Source: Coniella vitis (lineage: Eukaryota; Ascomycota; Sordariomycetes; Diaporthales; Schizoparmaceae). Taken from it: a stretch of 64,000 nt of DNA. Position numbers and translations under genes: made by a program. The DNA lies in assembly GCA_011317545.1 (NCBI GenBank), contig WUJK01000003.1, forward strand, positions 3,844,001 through 3,908,000, written 5' to 3'. This document shows positions 24,893 through 38,309 of the stretch, in pieces. The stretch's first letter is position 1; the number at the start of each line of letters is the position of its first letter. The notes under the pieces are model-generated. The model did no database searches. It had not been told where the DNA came from and saw only the letters and a list, made by a program, of their open reading frames with translations.

Positions 24893-26197
24893 TATATAAA
24901 GGAGAAGCAGCCGCATAGGAACGTGGCACTAGCTGGCGGGGGCCGCTGATTGGGGCCACCGAGGCCTATAGTACTACGCTGCAGCCAGCTTCCAGTTGTC
25001 CTTGGCAGTAGGGATCTCAGCAACCGACCGCTCTGCGTCTCTTCTATACTTAGTGCTGGGGGGGGGGGGGGTTGCTTTCGCCTCGAGGCAGTAAAACGGA
25101 CGGTCCAGCATGAGTTCCATGGTATGTTGATGCTGCAAAAACAGGATCGTCAAAAGAGGGTACCGAGGTACGGGGACACGTTGCCTCGCCTCATCCTCGC
25201 CCTGTGATCCCAATGACTTGGAATGGCAAGATGGCGCCACCGCTCGTGGGATATGGTGGAACAGAAAGAAAATATCAAACAGCAATAATTGGCTGGACCA
25301 ATCCCAGCAACAGAACAAGACACAGAGAGACAGCCCAGCCCGCCAGCCGCCAAGAGCCCACACCGCGCAATTGCCAGAATGGCAGACAGAAGGAAGGAAA
25401 GGGAAAAAAAGAGAGAGAAAAAAGAAAAGGCGGGCGTGCAGTGGGATGGAGCCAAGGCCTTAGTAGGGCTAGCGTCAGGCTACTGCCTTCCGTTTCGGTC
25501 AACCCCCCAAATTGGATGCCAGGGTCCGCGCCCCCCTAGCCGAGCAGCGGTCCCCGCCGGCTGGGAGAAGCCCTGCTCGCGTACAAATGGGACCTGACTA
25601 GACTGCTTTAGGCACGCCAATTAAGATTTGACCCAAATCATTGGTCGGTGGCACACGATGCATCTGACCTGTTGTGCTGGGTTTGGGTGCGTTGCATCTG
25701 CGTCCTCAATTTGCGGGTGGAAGCGCTTGAGTGTGCTTTCCAAGAGGCTAGGGACATACTCGTTCGTCTCGTAACCACCATGTGCTGGCTGTTTGAGACC
25801 AACAGTGCGGTATCGCAGTGGCTCGAAAAGAGGACCTGCGAAGGGTCTATTATGTACGTAGTAATAGTCCGATCCCTGCTGTGTCAATCACACGGTTTAC
25901 TGTGTAGCTGTGTATCTGGATAATACTATAGTGCCATGTACCATGTAGCTTATATAAGCGTCCATTTGGCTGCAAAAGGTCACTTATACAGGAGATACAA
26001 AGTAGGCATGTACCATGTACAGGGCATTTCCTGCCGTTCGCCCCGTCCACCGTCAGTGCTTTTACACACCTGTAACTTCCAAGGTAGCCCGCATGATAGC
26101 GTGTGCGCACTAATAACGACGAAAGCTCTGCTACTACATGGTACTTATGTACTATATCTTATATGGCTTACCTAGTTCCATGGCCCAAGTCCCACTG

Positions 26198-26207
26198 TAC
26201 ATAGTAC
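26198..26207 (+). repeat. Motif copy TACATAGTAC
   Basis: Exact copy in the extended near-palindromic form GTACATAGTAC. Related GTAC-containing strings lie about 60 bases upstream, near 26137-26155. Confidence 0.7.
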
Positions 26208-27319
26208 ATTGGACCCGGCAGAGTCCAAGACCAGCACGATGGCAGCACTCGCCAGTCGGGGCCAGCACTTTGTTTCACGTGTTGCGCCTGTTTTGCGTAT
26301 CCAGCAGCTCTGCAATTTCACGCGTCCCCGCCTCGACTCTGGGGTAATTAACCCAGCAGGATCGCCAGCGCTGCTGCTGGGACGGCCACTTCAGGCCAAA
26401 GGATTGGAGCGCCGCTTCTTGTCGGCCGCGTGCAGGGTCCTCGTCGATTTGGACTATAGATATTCTCCGGCCCCTTGGAACCACTCATCTTGTTTTGGTG
26501 CCTCTGTCTGTATGTCTGTGTGTGGTGTCGTTGTCTGTGAGTTTTTTTCGGGTTCCCTCTGGTGAAGATGTCCACGAGAATGCTGGGTGCCGGTCCGATT
26601 TGTGGCGGAGGTGGCGGTGGTGGCGGTGGTGGTGAGAAGCTTCCTAATATTCCTTTTTTTCCCCACCGCCTTTGACTCTATGAGAGATCATTGCTCATAT
26701 CTGATTTGCGCCCCAAACATTTCCATACTAACAACACACCATACGGATACACATGCTGTCACGTCTTCTCTTCTCTATCGCTCTTCGTCTCTGCTTGGTT
26801 TGTTCATTTCCGTAGCGGCCCTCTCCGCGTATCACCACACTTATCCACTCCTGCCTCCCCCCCCTCTTCCCGAGGCCTGCCTGCTCCACCTTGCTCTGAG
26901 AAGCTGACGACAGCAGTGCTCGTCAGCCAAAGATGGAGCCCGAGTGTGCGCGTCCACTGCTGCTGTAGTGTGGTTGTCGTCGTTGTTGTTTGGTGGTTTG
27001 TGGTGGATATGCTATTGGTGCTGCTGCTGCTGCTGCTGCTAAGCCAGTGTTGGACAAGCCGCAAGTTGATTCATCAATCTTGTCGCAAGCGGGGACACGA
27101 GGGCCAGTGAGGTCTCCCTTTGTCTGGCTGGCTTGCGGAGCATCTCCATATCAAGACTCGGGTGGTGGGCGCCCATTGTTCCACTGCTCTCCGATGGAGT
27201 TCTCCGGCCACAAAGTGTAAATGGACGGTGCGTTGGGGAAGCCAATCACTGCCTTGGAATCGTGTGAAGGCTGGACGAGCACTCGCGAGACCAGGATGCC
27301 ATTCTCCAAGATCTACGTA

Positions 27320-27392
27320 CTGGCTGTCGTAGTATCTGGCCACATGGAGGCGGGTACTATGCACTGTGCAAGCATAGTACTATGACAGCCAG
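27320..27392. repeat. Nested inverted repeat (hairpin-capable)
   Basis: GTACTATGC at 27354-27362 pairs perfectly with GCATAGTAC at 27372-27380 across a 9-base loop. An outer left arm at 27320-27335 matches the complement of 27377-27392 at 14 of 16 positions. The right arms overlap, so the two pairings are alternatives. The core is a relative of the dispersed TACATAGTAC motif. Confidence 0.65.
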
Positions 27393-30300
27393 ACGTTACG
27401 TTGCTCTGCTCTTGGCTGGTCCGAAAATCCGACTTGTAACTCTCATATCTCGTGTGTTTGCTCCTGACGCAGGCACTCTGATATCGACAAGTATGCCTAT
27501 GCCCCTGATCAGGGCCTGGACTCGCCTGTTGGGCCCATAAGCCAGTCCAGTTATTCAAGACTAGTGCGCTGCTTGATAACCTATCATTTTTCCAATTTAA
27601 CAGAATAGAGGAAATCGCTCGATCGCCAAGATCCATCCGACTGAACAAAATACAATGCTCGTGTCCCAAATCTCTTTTGCCGTCCTCTTTTCTCTGGTCA
27701 CACATGTGCTCGCCTGGTAACCCCTAGGCCACCCAGGGTGGCCCCCGCTACAAATCAGCAGAGCCAGAGAAAGGACAGAGAAAATCAAAAGAGCCAAGAC
27801 GCCAACAGGCACGCCAAATTTCACCGTGCCCGTCTTCGCAAATGACGATCGCTGCGAGCGTGGTGATTTCCCCAGATAGGCTCTCTTTTCTCAAAGGGGC
27901 CAAAGTCTGCCCATTCTGGAGACTTTCGCTCGGCCTTTGTTTTCGCCTGCCTTGGCGAACATCTCGACTGCTACAGACCACAATCTGCTCCCACTCGTCA
28001 TTTGCCTTTTCCCTCCCCAGCATGGGAACGCCATGAGGCCGCTTTACCTTGGTGACGGACACAAATGGAGGGTGAAACCCAGCCAAATCTACAACTCTGT
28101 CTAGGCCATCATCAATGTGTGTGTGTGGTACGGGTGGTCCTTGAGGGAAAAGAAACCAAAAAAACCCCCCACGTGCTTGACGGCATTCATGTAAATTGTA
28201 CATTTTAAACAACCTACTCTCACGGCCGTCACTGCTCACATTGTGCTCCAAGCCATCCCATCACATTCCATCCCTACGCTCCACCAAACCCACCCTTATG
28301 CGAGAGTTTACATGCTTGACATGCTTTGACATGGAACACTCTCCGACCAAGGCATGCTCAGCATCCATTCATTTATTTATCTCTGCTCCGCCACACACAA
28401 CCAATTGTTCAAGGAACCTCGGGAGAAAGGTTTTATGATAGAAAATGATTTTCTTTTTTTTCTTTTTTGTTTTTTCCCCTTGGTTTATTGTAGTCACCCA
28501 TGGAACAAGTCTCGTGTGTGTATACATGTGCTCACCTTGATCTGTGTCCTTTTCGCACTCATTCTGAACCTCGCTTCCTTTTGAATTCCCTTCTGTTTTT
28601 TTCTTTTTTTTTTTTTTTTTTCGCTTTTTCTTTTCGTTTGGAGGGGAGAAAAAAAAGTCTATGCGACTTTGCACTGCCACTGCTGTGATCAAACCTTTTT
28701 TTCGCCTCACTGACACGCCAAGTAATAAAAGCTGAGCAACTCTTGCAAACTCTTTTGTCGCTCCAGCTCCAGCTCCCTCCTCCCACCCCGTCTTGTGTCC
28801 ACGTTAAGGATCCAGGTTCAATTCCAGAGACAACGACAAAATAGTGTTTATACGAGATTTAACCTTGTTGATATGGTTTCAAAAAGAGAGGGAAAAAAAA
28901 AAAAGGTCCAGATAGTGTGATTATGATGTCTTTGCTTCTTTTTTTTTTTTTTTTTTTTTTGGAACCCAATGCGCCACAGCCACCCTCCCCCTGATTCCGC
29001 CCCCCCTTCTCCTCTCCTCTCCTCTCCCTTCTTCCCTTTTGTCGGACCTCCAGCGCACGTCCATAAGCCCACCGAGACTGCTGAAACCGGTAAGTTGGTA
29101 CTTGATAGTTGCCGAGCTGCTTGGGTAGGTTTTAGTGAGCTGGAAAATAAAAAGTAATCGCTTTACTCATTCACGTAATGCAAACGCGCAACCTATCAGC
29201 TTCTTCTTCTTCTTTTTCTTCTTGTATCCCAGGCTAGACGTGTGTATGTATAAGTAGAGTGCCTCGAGTATTATATATAACAACTAGCAGGGACGCAGCA
29301 CTCTTTACTATGTACTGCCCTGCCCGAACGGCTGTTTGCTTTTACTTGTCTTGAGGCCGCTGTCCATGCCCGCTCAGTCCAAACCCGCTGCAAAACGAAC
29401 AAATGAACGGATGAACCAAAAGGAACCAAGGAAAGGAACCGTGGAAGGCCAAAGGCCCCCCTCCCCCCCGGGGGGGGGGGCGCGCACAGAGTAAGAGGAG
29501 GGATTGTTTCAAGTGGCTTGGGTGCCGTGCCTCTTGGAAAGGTGTGATATCTGGGTGTTTGGGGGGGGGGGCGCGGCTGACGGGAAGAAGATTATGAATG
29601 CCACAAAGAATTGAATCAAAGTGTTCACGCCTCACTTTTTCTTTTGAACGCCCCAGCCAGCCTTCTTGGTCTTTGCTGGTTCATCTCATGCCGCGCCTTG
29701 GCTGGACATACTATGTACACGGAATGGATGGACGGCTGGATGGAATGGAGCTGATATTCTGCACTGCGCCGCCTTGGCTTGAAATATTGCACTTCAGCTT
29801 CTTATACATGCTATAAGGCTCAACGAACGTGGCTATGAGACAACGTGGTTAGGAAAGACAAAAGGAGAGAAAGAGGACAAGAAAAGGGGCCCAAGTGCCT
29901 CCCGATCGATGGTTGATAAAACGGCTGGCTTGTTTGGCTTCACTTGGCCATTCAAGTACAAATGCCATGAAGCGAGGAACTGCGTAGCGTATGGTATGAA
30001 TGATACGGCGGTTTTTTTCTTTTCTTTCTCTTTTTTCTTGGTAATCTCTTTTTTTAAAACTACCCTTCGGGCCTCTTTCGTTGGTTCAACTTCCCCTGTC
30101 AAACACATGGCCGAGAAACAAAAGACTACTTACTGTGTTTGAGTCGTGCCGTGGTGAACCAACCCGTACAATGGGTATTCTTCATTCTTCCCGAGGATGC
30201 AAAGACAATGCTAATGCTGGCTGGTAGGGCTGAACACGCCAGCGGCACGGGGTTATTTCTCCCGCCTGCGTCCCGAAATATCAGGCTTGCTTGTGTCTTT

Positions 30301-30608
30301 CGAAAGTACCTACCTACCTTCCCTTACCAGTCTTACTTACCTTCTTTCGTGAATACTTGCCCACTCAACTGATTCATTTCTCAATAATCAACAGAACGCG
30401 CAGTAATCATGTCTCTCTTTTTCTCTCCCATGTCTTCCTCCTCTTTCCCAACGGCAATTTCCCATAATGTACCGGACAGGAGCCGAATCAGATCAGCGCT
30501 GCGTGCATTCGGGGCTTATCAGCTATTATTACTTTTTTGTTTTTTTTCCTGTGCCTGCTTTCCCCCCCGTTTCCCTGCTGTTCAATTCCTTTGAGCCCAA
30601 TCAAAAGA

Positions 30609-30610
<2 letters not shown>

Positions 30611-30641
<31 letters not shown>
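30611..30641. repeat. Poly-T tract (31 bases)
   Basis: An uninterrupted run of T, the longest homopolymer in the window. It lies within gene-free sequence. It could be the A-tail of an old retroposed copy in the minus orientation, but I recognise no element body next to it. Confidence 0.6.
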
Positions 30642-30642
<1 letters not shown>

Positions 30643-31844
30643 GCTGAAACCGCTGGCTGGTCTTGTGGCTGAGGCACCGCGCTGATCTGTTTGCTTGTAC
30701 CGTCCTTCGAGAGTCTGTTGTTGCCTTCTTTCTTGGCTCCTGTTTGTTTTTATTCAATTTTTGTGGCTTTTCATAGTGAGACAGTGGGCTGATGCAGTCA
30801 GCGCTGGATGGCAATGTGCAATGGTTATCATACGTAGTATAACCACGCTTCCCGACACAAAGACATAAGTATAGGCCAAGACGGACCTTTTCGGCGGCCT
30901 CGGGAGTGGAAGCATTGCGATCAGATGTCTGTACCAAGCCTGCTTTGATACCAAGGGCTAATATGTACTATAGATGGATGATGTTGGGAGTGGAACACAT
31001 CAGTAGCGAGCAAGGGCTTGTGGCGATGGGCAGTACGTACTACTATGACATCTAACAAGGGCCTCACAACCACCCTCCGCTCTTCCCCCTAAACAATCAC
31101 TTTACTCAAAACACATCTTCACAGACACAATGCTCGATTCCATGTTTTCACATTTCGCCTGCAGCCTCAACCCGCTACTCCAAACTGTCTAGTACTCGAA
31201 TCCGAAGAGGGAAACCGAGGGAGGGGGAAAAAAAAGTTATGCTTATGATAATATAATGCCCGGTGCGATGAGAGAAATAAGTGATAAATCCGTCCAGCCG
31301 GGCCCGTATATCCGCGGCCGTGGTAACGTGTAGAGATGTGTGTGAGTTTGCATGTAGAAACTAGGCACCAGACAGAAACCGCCCACCACTTGTTACCGAA
31401 AATCAGATACAAAACACCGAATAAACGCCAAACAATGCAGCAAAATGATAAGGAACCCGGTATGTATATGTGCCTGTGTGCCCTGACTGACCGACAAAAG
31501 CATGGTATCGTGAGAAGAAGAGCAGCCCGACAAGGACAATCCATGTCCCAACTGGCAAAAGGAAATCGGGAGAAGTTGGGGAGGTAGAGAGAAGGGGAAA
31601 TGGTGCACCTATATGCGCATGTAGATCCGAGTATGACCACATATGTATGGAAAACCTCTTTCTGCCAACTATAATGTCCGTGTCTGCGTATGTTTATGCA
31701 AAGGTCTGTCAACGGTCAAAAAGAGAATCGAAGACAACGCCATGCAACTGAAAATCAGGCTAGAAATCCAGAATGAGTGGCTTGAGGGAGGTCGAGGACA
31801 AAGGGTATGCAGGTAGGAAGTAGCATATGCTGCAATATGCCCGC

Positions 31845-32183
31845 TCAGTCCGACAAAGGAATTTTGTCGACGACCGGTTGAATACCGCAGCTTTGTAGTA
31901 GTGACACGGAGATGGTGTCGTTAGCAATCCACTGCTCAAGTGGTGCTCGCGCGTTTGCATCTTCGAGGAACGGCACGACCCAGTCTATTATCCGCACATC
32001 ATCCAAGTCTGCGTCCAGGGGCGTCATTTCCGCGGCCGACAAGGTCTGATAACCACGGGGCGATACGATGTAATTTGCGCGGGCTTCTGTAGCACTATTG
32101 TAGGCATTGTTACCATTGTCAATACTGGCATCGTCGTCGTGGTTGCAGTCATCGACTCTTAACGTCAGACCCGAGGGATGCAG
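31845..32183 (-). other. Coding-like stretch downstream of the DUF1765 gene
   Basis: On the minus strand the frame that ends at 31845 stays open to at least 32183. It encodes an acidic, hydrophilic stretch of over 110 codons with runs such as NYIVSPRGYQTL and IIDWVVPFLEDANARAPLEQ. It starts within 30 bases of the stop of the DUF1765 reading frame but in another frame. It could be an alternative last exon, a separate small gene, or chance. I found no clear donor/acceptor pair joining it. Confidence 0.35.
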
Positions 32184-32207
32184 GGGCCTGGCTCGCGCAG
32201 CAGGTCT

Positions 32208-35200
32208 CTAGCCCATCCGGCGCATGTTTTCAATCCCAAGTATAGGCACCTCAACCTCTCGGAGGCCGCAAACGCCCTCATCACGGCGTCGGTCAATGAA
32301 AGAGTTGCATTCGTGCACGACAATACTCCACTCGGCCAGCGCGCGACCCAAGTAAGTTGCACGGTCCTTGTAGATGCCCACTGGCTGGATTGGCTGCACG
32401 AGATGGCGCTCCGCGTCGGGTCTGCCGCGGGCATGATGAACGACTTCGAGCCGCTTGGTGCCTGTGGACGAGGTGAGGAAGGGATCCTCATCTGGTGTTG
32501 CTGCCGCTGAGCTCGGAATCGGATTCGGGCTAGGGCCTGGAGCAGAGACGTCCGTCGCTTCACCACTTGCGACACGCTGGATCTCGGGCAGAGTAAAGTT
32601 GAACTCCAAGGCTGGCGTCGACTGTGGCCCTAGTGACGAGGTGTTGTCTGCTGGTTCTGACTCGTCGAGTGGTGTGGCATTCCGTGCGCCGCTAATGAGA
32701 CCTCTTTGCGACGTGCCAGAGTGCATTCTCTCGGGGAGTGGCATAGCAGGTGACGGAGGCGGAGAGCTGTCATTACGTGGTTCACCAGAGGAAGCTGCGC
32801 GCATCGTGATTCTCGCATGCGCAGGAGCTGGTAAGCGTGGCCGGACCAGCGGGCGCTCGCGGGGGAGGGTAGACAACATGGCGGATGCTGCACTGTTGGT
32901 GTCTATGCTTGGGTTCCAGGGCAGGGAGCCCAAGGTGAACTTGAAAACAAACTGGGCCGCATCATAGACGGGAGCAGAGCCAGTAGATGATCCATCCGAC
33001 TCTGTAGAACTGTGTGAAGCCTTTGGCGGGGGCATGGGGGGCCTGCTGGACCGCTCAGCCGCCAGCTCCCGCCGCACGGTCTCGAGGTCATTGCCCGAGC
33101 CAGTATTACGCCGAGCAGCTTCCACTGCAGCCGGTCCTCCAGGAGCACTGGACGATGTGAAGCTCAGCATCCGCCCCAGAAGTGACCACTTCTTCTTGTT
33201 GCTTGGAGACTCGCCGTGTCCCGTGCTTGAGCCACTGTTATTCTCGCTGCGGCTAGTATCGCCTAAATGGACCTCGTGGCCGGCCACCGCGCTGTGACTC
33301 ATGGTGTCAAAGCCCGTCTGTATCAGTCCAGTCTGTGGCGGAGGAACCTCCATTCGAACAATCATGAACCGCTTCCCGGGCTGGGGATGGCAAGGCGCCG
33401 TGGACGGAGGTAGTTTGCCCGTGGCTTCAGCGTGTTGCTTCATCCAGAGATAGTGCGACCATGCTTGCTTGAGTCTGTCGGCGGCAAGCGTGAAGATCCT
33501 CCTGTATAGCACATGTCAGCATGTGGCAAATTCATCAAACAATGTCATGCACTCACATGTCCAGCTCATTCGGACTGCCACGGTCGCGACATATCCTCCA
33601 ACACAGCAGACGCATATAATACGCACGAACCATCGGAGTGTAGTTATTGAAGAACTTGTCAAAGACCTCTTCTGACAATAACCAGCCAATGCAGAATTTC
33701 TCTTTGCGTGCCGCGTCCGCCGTAAGGATGTCCCAGGCCGCAAACACAAACGACAGGATGCGGATCTCCGACATTGTGCTGTGGGATTCAAACAACACCT
33801 TGTGACAAACATCCAGCCAGAACGCCCAGTCAACAACGTCTCGCTCTTGGCGATGCTCTGCTTCTGGGTTGGTGTAGGCAACATAAGCATCGAAAGCGAG
33901 CAGGACTTCGTGGAAAAAGTCCATGAGCATGAGAACCGGGCCTTGTCTGTACACGGGAGTCCTCTTGGCCGCGGCTTTGAGGATTGACATGAAGCCAATA
34001 GCAAAGGTCTGCCGCGCACCGTCCACTAAGCCGCCAACCGAATCGGCGGCAAGCATGTCCTTGAGCAGAGCCACCAACCGATTTTCATCCATGCCCCGCA
34101 GGAGATTGCTCGGAGGCAGCTGTGCCAGAGCCGCAGCCATGGCATCAGCGCCGTTGGCTGGGTCTGCAAGCGTCGGGGCCATCATGTTCTCAAAGGCAGC
34201 TTGGCGGTGGTGGATCGTTGTGTCAAGCACACTGAGCAGCTGCGCATGGACAAGAACAAACCCTGGGGCTTTGGCTTTCTCAGACATACTCATTTCGGCG
34301 GGCACGAAGCCGTCGGTCAGAATGTAGTAGTATTTGCAAAAGATGAAGAACAGGTCCGAGTCCCCGCCTCGCCATCTGGAAATCCAAGGACCATGCCACT
34401 GGATCTTGGCAGCAGCCAGTGACAGCTTGGTCGTCAGGCGCAAGTTGTCTGTCATGGCCTTGACAGACGTCCACCCCAGATTTTGCAGTGTTGGTGGAAA
34501 GAGAGACACAACGTCTTGGCTATCACTCTTGCTCCTCCTGGGCAATCCAAGCTCATCTGCAACCCTCCTCAGAAGATCAGGCGTGAGACCCCACAGCCTC
34601 ACCAGGACCTCGGCAATGCCAGGAACGAAGAAGAAGGCATAGGCACAGGCCTTGCCACAGAACGTCACCAACGAGGTGGGCGCATGTCTACCTGACATCC
34701 TCTCTACCACGATGGTCATCTGGTTCAAGAGGTTGCACACAAACATGGTTCTCACATTGTGTTCAGCGGAGGCGACAATGCAGTCAGAAGACTCTCGCGC
34801 TTGAGCAGGGGTTGGGCCGACAGTATCTGTCGTACCACTAGACTTCAATGGTCGAAAGGAGGGCGTGCACATCCTCCATTCAGGTCGCATCATGATGTAC
34901 GTGATGAGCTCGAGCAGTCCAGGGCGGTCGACTCCAGATACGGGCGCAAAGTTGATCGCTGTGTTGTTGGCGTGGATGGCTGCAAACGTCTTGGCAGCTC
35001 CGCCGTCAGCTTTAGATGCCGACCCCTCGAGCAACCCCAAAAGCCCATTCCACCACTTGTGCAAGATGGTTGCGCGGCGGTCGACATCCTCGGCCGACAA
35101 CACAGTATTGTGGGTACTATGGGTTCGTAGAAATGGTATCAATGTGTTTCTGGCAACAAGAATCCGCTGCGCCGTAGTAGTCTTGGTGAGAAAGATTGCA

Positions 35201-36495
35201 TACTCCGAGTCCAGTCGCCGGAAGGTTGTCCACAGGGGATCCCGCGGGGCCTGCGGTGCTTGCACAGGCATATTTTCCGCATTCGCCTGCGAGGGCGGCT
35301 CCGTAATGCCTGTACTTCCTGTTGCGCCACTGGCCGAATCCGAGGTCGCCGAAAATTCGGTTTGTGATGATGAACGGAAATCAAAGTTGTCGGACACGGA
35401 GCGAGTGGATGCAGCAGGCGATACAGCCTCGCTGGTCTTAGTGGTGGGCCCCGACAGCGGCACAACTAGGTTAGCAGCAGCTTTCACTGGAGGTATGCGG
35501 GGTGGTTTCTGTGGTTTTATTTTCCCAAAGTAGCCGCTGGCTCGATTTAGTGCTCTGCTGGTGCCACTAGGCATTTCACTCGGCCTAGCCTTGGCCTTTT
35601 CATCATCGCCTCGGCCCGTCGACGTAGCCCTTCTGCGCGTGAGCTTGTGTGGTGAGAGTCGGGTGCGGTCGGGGGTCAGAGATTCGTCCGTTTCAGCGTC
35701 TTGATCCTTGTCACCGCTGGCAGCGTGTTGTCGTTCCTGAAGTCTGGTCGGCGACGGAGAGCGCGATGATGAGATCCATGATTTCTTGGCAAACTCTGCA
35801 AATGACGAGGAGCGAAAAGAGGAGGACCGGTCCCGTGCGCTGAGTCGCTTGGGGGTAGGCGATGCTTCCTCATCCTTATTCGCATCTTTTTCGCTTGAAG
35901 TGTTCTTGCCTTCTCTTTGAGCGTTGGCTGCCTTTACTCTTTCTTTTTCCTTCTCCTCTCCTTTGGCCTTGGACTTTTCCTTTTGCTTCTGCTCCGCGCT
36001 CTCCGAGAAAGAGGCGGTCTTGCTTGCTAGCCATGACTTTGGTCGGCCTACAATGGATCTGGACCGGCTCTTGATCGTGAGGTTCTGGGGCGTAGCCATA
36101 GGCTCAGGAGGTACAGGTATCGTTGGCGGCGGCTCTACCCGCGCCGTGTTCACCGCGATTTCGACCTTGGACAGTGTCGCCTCGATAGGGAGGTCCGTCT
36201 TGATGCCGGCGCCAAAATCAAAAGATGGTAGGGCGGCTGACGAGACTCCGCCCAGTGATAACGTTCTCTCTCTTCCTCGCCCTCTGCTAGCAGCGTTTGC
36301 TCCTCTTTCTCCTCTCTCTGATCTCTGATCTTGTTCTCCGCCGGTGGACGATATTGCCGCAAGACAAGAACGGCTGAGTGGGGCGCTGGAGGCCATGGAG
36401 GACTGTGTCAGCGAAGAAGCGTCTAAGAACAGGTCTGGCGTGGACTGGGAGCGATGGACAGGCCTGGCGGCCATTGTCACTGTTGGAGCATTCAT
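32208..36495 (-). CDS. DUF1765 / UPF0592 family protein
   Basis: Two exons, 36495-33557 and 33501-32208, joined across a 55-bp intron (GTGAGT...TACAG). The intron splits a Met codon and joins NELDM to RIFTLAADR, giving 1410 residues. I recognise the family as the fungal DUF1765 (UPF0592) proteins, which have no established biochemical role. The N-terminal 400 or so residues are low-complexity, rich in Ser, Lys, Glu and Arg (RSQSTPD, SRSPSPTR, KEKSKAKGEEKEK). The conserved helical core runs from about 430 to 990 (DPLWTTFRRLDSEYAIFLTK, the HNTVLSAEDVDRRA region, VDWAFWLDVCHKVLFES). The C-terminal part is again disordered and ends near EVEVPILGIENMRRMG. The ATG at 36495 begins MNAPTVTMAARP. A possible extra 3' exon is described separately. 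Confidence 0.85.
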
Positions 36496-37937
36496 CTCAT
36501 GGCCGTGGGCATGTCCAAGGAGGTGCCGTCAGGGCTGGTGCGACAGGAGCCTGTGGTATGGCGTGCAGCGTGGGTATGTGGAGATTGGTGGTAGTGGTAG
36601 TAATGGTGGTAATTTATGAGGTGATGGAACACCAAGGCTCGAATCGGGTCCAACTGACAGGCAAGCAAACACACCGCAACGGGACGGCTGGCTGGCTGGG
36701 TACTGTCGCGAACTCTTTTGCTCAAGGATGGCGGTTCCCAAGATCGAGCCGACGTTGCTCTACGAGCTGCAGCAGGTATCTTTATGTTGGTATCTATGTT
36801 CGTTGATCTTCACCTCATGTTCTTTTGTTCGTGCCCAGAGGCGTCGGTGGTTCGTGGATGGAGGCAGCGGAATCACGAGGGGGGAGGGCTCTTGCTGGAG
36901 TTTCTTCGTGGTCTCAGTCGGTAGCGCGGAGGGGCAAGTGGGCAAAGCGGCGGAGGCGGCGGGTGGGTGATGCTAGCCGAGTGGTTCGGTCGAGGAGCGG
37001 GTGGACGAGCAGAACGGGTTGCTGCAGGAGACAGTGATGCGAGCAGCAGGAAGATAGATGGTGTTGAGTAGCGGTAAAAGCCGAGTCGAGGACGACGATG
37101 ATTCGTGTTGGTGTTTGCTGTAGCAAGAAGGAGGATGGATGCAGGTGGGTTGGCTGCACCGTTGGGCGTTGATTGCTAAGTAAAGTAGGCAGATACCTGT
37201 TTAAGGCGCCGTCCCAGCAAGAATTGAAGGGGGGCGCCGGAAACAAGAGGCATCTGCCATTAGCCTGTCAGCCCTCTTTCTCTGGCGGAAGCGCCTTCCA
37301 GTGCGTGTGGGTCTGCCCTGTGGGCTCTGGGCACCTGGAACACTACTATAGTACCACGCTCAGGCTTGCTGGGACAGGGGGGGTCTCCTGTACAAATAGG
37401 AGAAAGAGCTGCGGGTGAAGTACATTCGCAACAAATGGCAGCGGGCAGTTCCCAAAACGATGATCAACTGGCGATGCAAAGCACAGTCAGTATACAATCA
37501 TAGGCCTGCTAATTGAGACGTACACGAGGCTATGGGAAGTAAAATCCAAGATAGCGATAGAAAAAATGGGTATCAGTGCGATGAAGCACAACACAACACA
37601 GGACATGCATATCATCGGTAGCAGGAAGTCAGAGGACAATCACAGCATCTTTTTGTAGTGCCACAGCGTTCCGGCAGAACCTCACGGGGGGTCTTGACGC
37701 ATCACGATTGTGCTTTGATAACCGCTCACTGATAAATTGACAGGACCCAGTCCTTCGCAAATGGATCCTGACAATAGGATGCGGCTTGCCACGCTGCCAA
37801 CCAGGTTGAAAACAGGCAAACAAGCAGCAAAATGTAGGACATACTATGTAGCGGGCAATTTGGCTTTTCTCTCGCCAACCTATTCAAACTGCTCGCGGCG
37901 TAACCATGAATTCACATGTGTCGCTGATTGCCGCGTG

Positions 37938-37955
37938 CACATAGTATACTATGTG
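37938..37955. repeat. Perfect 18-bp palindrome
   Basis: CACATAGTATACTATGTG is its own reverse complement. It consists of two head-to-head half copies of the dispersed motif (ACATAGTA and TACTATGT), which fits a dimer-binding site or a cruciform-prone sequence. There is no gene within 1.4 kb. Confidence 0.75.
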
Positions 37956-38270
37956 TAACAACTGGATTACGAATGTGCGGGATTGAATTGCCATGGGGAT
38001 TCCCGGCCCCAGGTTTGTGTGACAGGGCGGCCAAGCTTCGAGAAGCATTCCCCTTGGCCGAAGCAACTGGCTGCCTGGCTGCCTGGCTGCCCTGGCAGCT
38101 CATCCTTCAAAAGCAGAACCTTTAGAAACAGAAACAAGAGTCCAATGTCTCGGAATCGTCGGCGGTGTCGTAGGGCCTTCGCTAGCGTGCCGTGCGGCTA
38201 GGAGATCCCCACAGGCCGTCGGTTGAGCAATCAAGGCAATGAACGGACCTGGAAGACTCAGTATAGGCGT

Positions 38271-38309
38271 GGGGCCACAGGGGCCACAGGGGCCACAGGG
38301 GGGCCACAA
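38271..38309. repeat. GGGCCACAG short tandem repeat
   Basis: About four copies of a 9-base unit with one G insertion in the last copy. It is not within a recognised gene. Confidence 0.75.

Larger units (their letters stand above)
24019..31844. other. Long gene-free interval
   Basis: There is no coding sequence I can support in nearly 8 kb. Contents are exact motif copies at 24883 and 26198, nine-base variants at 29306 and 29709, a nested inverted repeat at 27320-27392, G-tracts near 25060, 29467 and 29560, T-tracts near 28600, 28938 and 30611-30641, and many pyrimidine-rich stretches. The right end may hold 5' or 3' untranslated sequence of neighbours. Non-coding transcripts are possible but nothing demonstrates them. 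Confidence 0.5.

Noticed and set aside
28805..28825. B-box-like GGTTCAATTCC
   Set aside because: No A-box at a suitable distance upstream on either strand.
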